DNA of 24,106 nt from Larix sibirica (Eukaryota; Streptophyta; Pinopsida; Pinales; Pinaceae). The stretch is from contig NWUY0300010113.1 in NCBI GenBank assembly GCA_004151065.3, positions 42,582 through 66,687 on the forward strand, given 5' to 3'. Within the stretch, counting starts at the first letter, position 1. Every line of letters starts with the position of its first letter. Under the pieces are notes generated by a model. The model saw nothing but the letters and a program-made list of their open reading frames with translations, was not told the DNA's origin and made no database searches. This document shows positions 20,048 through 24,106 of this stretch, piece after piece. Made by a program: the position numbers and the translations under genes.

Positions 20048-20840
20048 ATGGGAAAATTGTTTGACCTTAGAGCACGTGATAAAGAGGTCCATCAAAACAA
20101 TTTTGGTTGCACTACAAAGTGCATAAATGAACTAGACGAAAAGTTGGCATCACTAGATCAATGCGTAAATTATCTTTTAAAACTTCATAATAAGTAATAT
20201 GAAATGATAGAATCAGTGTAGCAAGAGTTATTAGCAAAGGAAAATGTATTGTTGTTTGAACTGGAAAATGAATTGAAAAAATTAAACGAGGAAAAAGTAA
20301 CCTGTGAAGAAATTTGTAACACAAGCGATTTGCTTCAAAGCTTGATAGTTCCTGTGATATCAATGATTTGGCTGAAGCTAATGATGATGATGTACATGTG
20401 TATCTTTCATTCTACAAGACTCATAATGATGATCCTAGTGATATTTCTGAAAGTGACAACAAAGATGATGAAATTTGTTGTTTTGAAAGGCATACAAAGG
20501 GAATTGGGCCCAAACTCGTGAATAAAATCAATTTTGATGGCAAAAGTTTAGGCAAGAATGGGTAAGGCATATAGAAGCCCATGGAGATATGTATAAGGCC
20601 AAGAAATGAAGGCCTTGGTTATGAAGGTCACACAAGCATTGGTGACATCAAATTTGTAAAAGCATGAACGTCAATTAAATGCAAATTATCTACAAGTAGC
20701 GATGCAACAAATTAGGAGTAGAAGTAAGAAAAATATTCTAGTCACCATGGAAGAACACAACATATACAAGCAAAAGGTTGCATCATGCCTCCTTGCAACA
20801 TTTGTGGTTTTATCAATCACGATCATTAGACACAGTGGAA
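20048..20840 (+). pseudogene. gag-like pseudogene: coiled coil, G-patch domain, zinc-knuckle relic
   Basis: From ATG 20048 the frame reads charged heptad-like sequence (INELDEKLASLDQCVNYLLK; ELENELKKLNEEKV), broken by a TAA and a TAG, then shifts by one base near 20340 into an Asp-rich linker (DDDVHVYLSF, DISESDNKDDE). A G-patch follows at 20491-20628: HTKGIGPKLVNKINFDGKSL, GKNG, stop, GI, stop, KPMEICIRPRNEGLGYEG. The spacing of the glycines and the GLGY end match this RNA-processing and RNA-binding domain, found in splicing factors and also after the protease of some retroviruses. A later in-frame CNICGFINHDH at 20794-20826 is a CCHC knuckle whose last Cys is CAG. Stops at 20563, 20572 and 20827 show it is dead. 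The function in the element is unknown; RNA packaging is a guess. Confidence 0.7.
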
Positions 20841-21143
20841 CAAAAAAATATCAAAGCCTCGTATATAGGTACAATGTGGTTGGATAGATGTGTAGGAATG
20901 GTAGAAAGTTACTTTTATGTTTAAACGATTCTACAAGTTGACATATTCTAATGTACAACAACATCCCTCGCATAAAAAGTCCCACAAGTTAGATGGTCTT
21001 TAAAAGTCAAACTGTTATTAAGGAGAAATCCAAAGAGTCACATGCCAAATTCTCATGCTTAAGAAATAGTAATCAACCTATTCTACTCGAGTCATTTCTT
21101 TGAGTAAATCAAACCACGAGTCATTTTCTTGTTGTGATTACGG

Positions 21144-21220
21144 GTAATCCAAGGAAAACCCTGGATATGTTGTATTGGTTAAGGTTAATCCAAAACCATG
21201 GATATGATGTATTGGTTGAG
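21144..21220. repeat. ~38-bp imperfect tandem repeat inside the LTR element
   Basis: gtaatccaaggaaaaccctg followed by gatatgttgtattggttaag (21144-21183) is followed by gttaatccaaaaccatggat and atgatgtattggttgag (21184-21220). A third, weaker relative (gaagaaaaccc) follows. Confidence 0.75.
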
Positions 21221-21470
21221 AATAAACTGAAGAAAACCCATGAGATGGTGAAGGGTCAACCGAAGAAACCCCTTATACGAAGATGAAGCAATCTAGATGA
21301 TTGACTCAAGAATCAGACTTATCAAAGAATGGTGCAACTCATGCATGATACAAGAAGGCAATGGTAGTTGAAGATGTAGATGAAGATAAAGAAGACTTAA
21401 GATTATGTAAAGTAGAGGAGATTGAAGATGAAGACAACTTAGACATCCAGAGTGAATCACAAGTATTCAT

Positions 21471-21480
21471 TAAGGGGGAG
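21471..21480 (+). other. Polypurine tract of the LTR element
   Basis: taagggggag directly abuts the 3' LTR start (tattaagg, where the 5' LTR has tgtaagg). This is the plus-strand priming site expected at this exact position. Confidence 0.85.
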
Positions 21481-21854
21481 TATTAAGGAGTAATTCATAA
21501 TTGTGATATTTAGTGATGACATTGTAATATGTAATAATGCATATAATGCACAAAGTCTATGTATGATTCAAGGACGAGGACAGGGAGAGAAATTAGAGAT
21601 GAGAATGTCATGAAGATCACTTAAAATATTTAAGGAGATATATTGTGGGGGATAGTTATGCGTATGGTTGAACATAAATACTTATTATGGCATGATTATT
21701 ATGGTCATGTATTCTTATATAAAGGGTCATCATTGTACTCTATTGCAAGAGAGAAACATAGATCAATACAATGTGAGGTTTCAAGTTATCTTTTGTTTTT
21801 ATGGTTCAAATTATGTGCAATTGTTTATTGGCAAGGCTGTTATATTTCCTAGCA
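21481..21854 (+). repeat. 3' LTR
   Basis: Aligns with the 5' LTR from tattaaggagtaattcat through tttttatggtt to cctagca. The terminal TG has become TA. A clear TATA box, tatataaag, is at about 21716, followed by tcattgtactctattgcaag. Many differences from the 5' LTR are transitions. Confidence 0.88.
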
Positions 21855-21855
21855 A

Positions 21856-22642
21856 AATTTGGATAATCTACTTGGCAATGCTATAATGATGGGTGACATA
21901 TATAAACACATCGTTCACCAATCGGTGGCTAGGGTATTGGTGGACATTGACATTAGATTGGGGTTGGCATAAAGTCTTGAAATTGTGGCAGGTGAGGAAG
22001 TGCATTTCTAGTTTATTCATTACATGAATATCCCACTTCGTTGCACTAAATGCAACATCTTGTTGTTGATTGTGGACGATCTTGTTCTCGAACTCCGTGG
22101 AAAAATAAATCTGGAATGGTTTCAAACCCAACTCCTGACAATCTATATAAGTTGGCAGATGTATACAATTTGGAAATTCCTTGATTGGTGGACCTAAACC
22201 AAATAATTCAAAGATAAGGAATAATTTAGATCACCTGGTTCCATTGGAGAATCAAAATATTCAAGGAACTATAAATCCTATTGTTGAGGTTGAAGGGTGT
22301 GATAAAGATACTAATATTTTTTAAGGTGTCGAGATGGATGAAGGAGGAACTTATCAATTGATAAGGGGCTCCACAGATTCTGAAGAAATTGGTAAGTCCA
22401 TAACCCCATTTGATAAATTAATTTCAAGTATGATTTTATTGTCAAGTGATGATTGGTCACTCCCAACTGAGGCCATGGTAAGATCCAAGTGGAGGGGTAG
22501 AGGTAAGAAAGGGGGGAAAGGACATAGTGCCAATTCCTCATTCTTTGAGGGAGTAAGGGAAATCACTCATTTGAACAACTTTGGCTCCTCTTTCCCATAT
22601 GATAACGTCTCCAGGGGTTGGGAAACATGTTATAGATCTTGA
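21856..22642 (+). pseudogene. LINE ORF1, 3' part (zinc-knuckle region and tail)
   Basis: Directly after the 3' LTR the LINE frame resumes: NLDNLLGNAIMMGDIYKHIV, SVARVLVDIDIRLGLA, stop, SLEI, and then HYMNIPLRCTKCN at about 22024-22056. In plant LINE ORF1 the order ..GNAIG...ARVLVEID...LP..(Y/F)..(I/L)PFRC..C is standard and leads into the CCHC knuckle; here only the first Cys pair (22042-22053) survives. A later open part (22334-22642) has a basic RSKWRGRGKKGGKGH segment that would fit the ORF1 tail. Stops between these parts show it is not functional. Confidence 0.7.
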
Positions 22643-22888
22643 TAGTATGATATAAGTAATTAAAGGAAAATATCATCATGATATTCATTCCAAAATTTGA
22701 GATGAGATTGGTAGGAAAACCTGTGGAGGATTAGGGATTGATACACTTAAGGAAATAGGGACATGCGTTGTGGGGAGGAAATATTTCATACACCATGCAA
22801 AGGAGAAGGTAGTTATCAAAATCTAGAAAGGAAAACAAAGGTTGATCGTTGAGGTTCTCAGAGGCCATCCCCTTAAGAGTGGTATTAA

Positions 22889-24076
22889 ATGATCATTTGT
22901 TCCTTGAATATCATGGGACTATGTAGCCAAGCTAAAATGTTGGCTTTGTTTAGATTAGTAGAATGTGAAAAACTAGATATACTACAATTGCAGGAAATTA
23001 TGGGAAGGGGGATATATTGATTAGTTACCTTAAGAAATGTTTGAAAGACTGGGATTTTTCTTATTTTAGACTTTGTTGGGCTCTTAGGGGCTTTGATTTT
23101 TACTTAGAGGGTGAGCCTTTGTTTAACGAATTCATTTAATACATTTTCAAGCATGTGCACATAATTTCACAGCAAGGGCTTGGGCATGGTCATCACTGTG
23201 TTTAATGTGTATGGTCCTTATGAAGGGAAACAACCCTTTTGGAACAAATTTTTTTCATTGCCAGTTATGGGGGGGGGTAAGTTGATTATTGCAGTGACTT
23301 GAATTTTACCATTATTAGAAGAGAAGTTTGGGGTGATGGTGCTAGAATTGTTAGACTTGCAAATTACTTTTGTTATAAAATCAAGCAAGTAGGGTTTATT
23401 GATGATGAATCCGACTTGGAAGAATAACTAGAGTGGATCAGATGGGGTTTCAAAAAGTCTTGATAGATTTATTTGTTTTTTAAAACTCAATTCTAAGGGT
23501 AGATAATTACAACCCCATTTTTTGCAATTGGAGCATAAGAATGAAAAGCCATCATCTCCTTTTAAATTTAATTTCATGTGGTTGGAAGAAGATTTTTTTT
23601 TTGTTCTAGTAAAAAACCTTTCGAAAAGTTATGATGACCTGATGCTAAAATCTACCAATGGAAAATATGTATCATCATTAAAATATTTAAAAGCAAAGGT
23701 TGTAACATGGTCTATGGACATATATAAGTATAAGGATTGACTTATGGAAGAAAGAGAGGAAGTAATGAAGGCATTGTTTGGTGACAATTGAGAGCTAAAG
23801 AATTTGAAGCAAGGAAAGAAGAAAGTGTCATAAGATCATGACGCATATTGCATATGAAAAGTAGAGCCTCATGGATGAAATTAGGAGATGATAAACCCAA
23901 TATTTTGATAAATATGCACAATGTAGGAAAAACTTAAATACCACGTGGGAAATGAGGAATGGTGAAGGGGAGGTGGTTCGAAGTTTTGATGAATTCAGAG
24001 TTGAGTGTATAACATTTCAATACATTTTACAAAGAACCTAAAGAAGCAAATATACCTAAAAATACAACTCAACTCA
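22889..24076 (+). pseudogene. LINE ORF2: AP-type endonuclease and linker, truncated
   Basis: Endonuclease-like order: SLNIMGLCSQAKMLALFRLV (22900s; N of the SWN.RG motif), LDILQLQE (catalytic Glu near 22995), FNVYGPYEGKQPFWNKFFSL (about 23200-23260), KLIIAVT in the place of the GGDFN strand, LDRF (about 23460) and PSSPFKFNFMWLEEDFF (about 23550-23600), the usual end of the domain. Then MKSRASWMKLGDDKP (23854-23898) and, one frame over, YFDKYAQCRKNL, WEMRNGEGEVVRSFDEF, the linker that precedes reverse transcriptase. The endonuclease nicks target DNA in target-primed reverse transcription. Several stops and frameshifts, and loss of the GDFN and SDH motifs, make it dead. It ends where the TGTCACG sequence begins. 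Confidence 0.78.
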
Positions 24077-24106
24077 TGTCACGTCCCCCATTTTGACCCT
24101 TATAAT
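24077..24106 (+). mobile_element. Start of a further LTR, cut by the window edge
   Basis: tgtcacgtcccccattttga breaks the LINE linker region abruptly. TGTCACG followed by a pyrimidine run is a frequent plant LTR 5' end. Only 30 bp are visible, so type and length are unknown. The bases just left, actca, would be the target duplication. Confidence 0.45.

Larger units (their letters stand above)
17965..21854 (+). mobile_element. Non-autonomous LTR retrotransposon carrying a G-patch protein
   Basis: About 3.9 kb, bounded by ~370-bp direct LTRs that are about 80-85% identical by eye, with a primer binding site at 18336 and a polypurine tract at 21471. The internal 3.1 kb holds a broken gag-like frame (20048-20840) but no protease, reverse transcriptase or integrase that I recognise. 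It is inserted inside LINE ORF1. The bases beside it are aaaac on the left and aaatt on the right; a 5-bp target duplication fits if one A was lost and one T/C change occurred. The LTR divergence marks an old insertion. Superfamily cannot be assigned without pol; the LTR size and tRNA-Met primer site would fit Copia but are not proof. Confidence 0.85.
17600..24076 (+). mobile_element. Decayed LINE (non-LTR retrotransposon), split by an LTR element
   Basis: Plus-strand remains in the normal LINE order: ORF1 (17622-17964 plus 21856-22642), then ORF2 with endonuclease (22889-23740) and the basic linker toward reverse transcriptase (23854-24070). The LTR element at 17965-21854 interrupts ORF1 and the reading frame resumes on the far side. 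The right end is cut at 24077 by a TGTCACG sequence that looks like another LTR, so reverse transcriptase and the poly(A) tail are outside the window. The 5' end is uncertain; related sequence may start near 17000. ORF1 and ORF2 both carry stops and frameshifts, so the element is dead. The plant L1 clade fits best, because it pairs a DUF4283/CCHC ORF1 with an APE-type endonuclease. Confidence 0.8.

Noticed and set aside
1-24106. CRISPR array, bacterial operon or phage-type defence system
   Set aside because: The spliced plant ribosomal-protein gene and plant retroelements show this is nuclear plant DNA; the tandem arrays have no repeat-spacer structure.

Overview
This is nuclear DNA of a land plant, probably one with a large, repeat-rich genome such as a gymnosperm. 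The evidence is one intron-rich housekeeping gene with plant-type sequence and a plant telo-box promoter, GT-AG introns, and several kilobases of heavily eroded LTR retrotransposons and a LINE. The gymnosperm guess is an inference from the amount and age of the repeats, not from a diagnostic sequence. Only one intact gene is visible.

Layout. 1-2.9 kb is AT-rich, gene-free DNA with three families of degenerate tandem repeats. 3.0-3.75 kb holds a near-perfect 145-bp tandem duplication and a short spaced repeat. 4.2-8.34 kb, minus strand, is a complete seven-coding-exon gene for cytosolic 60S ribosomal protein eL8 (L7a), 258 aa. Its first coding exon carries only the ATG, one intron is 2.7 kb, and a telo-box lies about 120 bp upstream of the ATG.

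8.5-14.2 kb is a decayed, pol-less LTR-retrotransposon relative. It has one long plus-strand reading frame with an altered gag zinc knuckle and a retropepsin. Every interrupting stop is TAG or TGA. A related ~110-130 bp repeat lies on both sides of it.

14.2-17 kb has no recognisable gene. 17.6-24.08 kb is a decayed LINE on the plus strand: an ORF1 with a DUF4283-like region and the start of a zinc knuckle, then an ORF2 with endonuclease and the linker toward reverse transcriptase. Its ORF1 is split at 17964/21855 by a second, non-autonomous LTR retrotransposon (17965-21854). That element has ~370-bp LTRs, a tRNA-Met-type primer binding site and a polypurine tract. It encodes a coiled-coil + G-patch + zinc-knuckle-like protein and no recognisable pol. 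The LINE is cut again at 24077 by what looks like the start of a further LTR (TGTCACG...), which runs off the window.

The most interesting items are the G-patch-encoding pol-less LTR element, the three-layer nested insertion, the gag-protease element with its TAG/TGA-only decay and unidentified C-terminal extension, and the flanking repeats around it. All repeat boundaries and identities were read by eye and need alignment.
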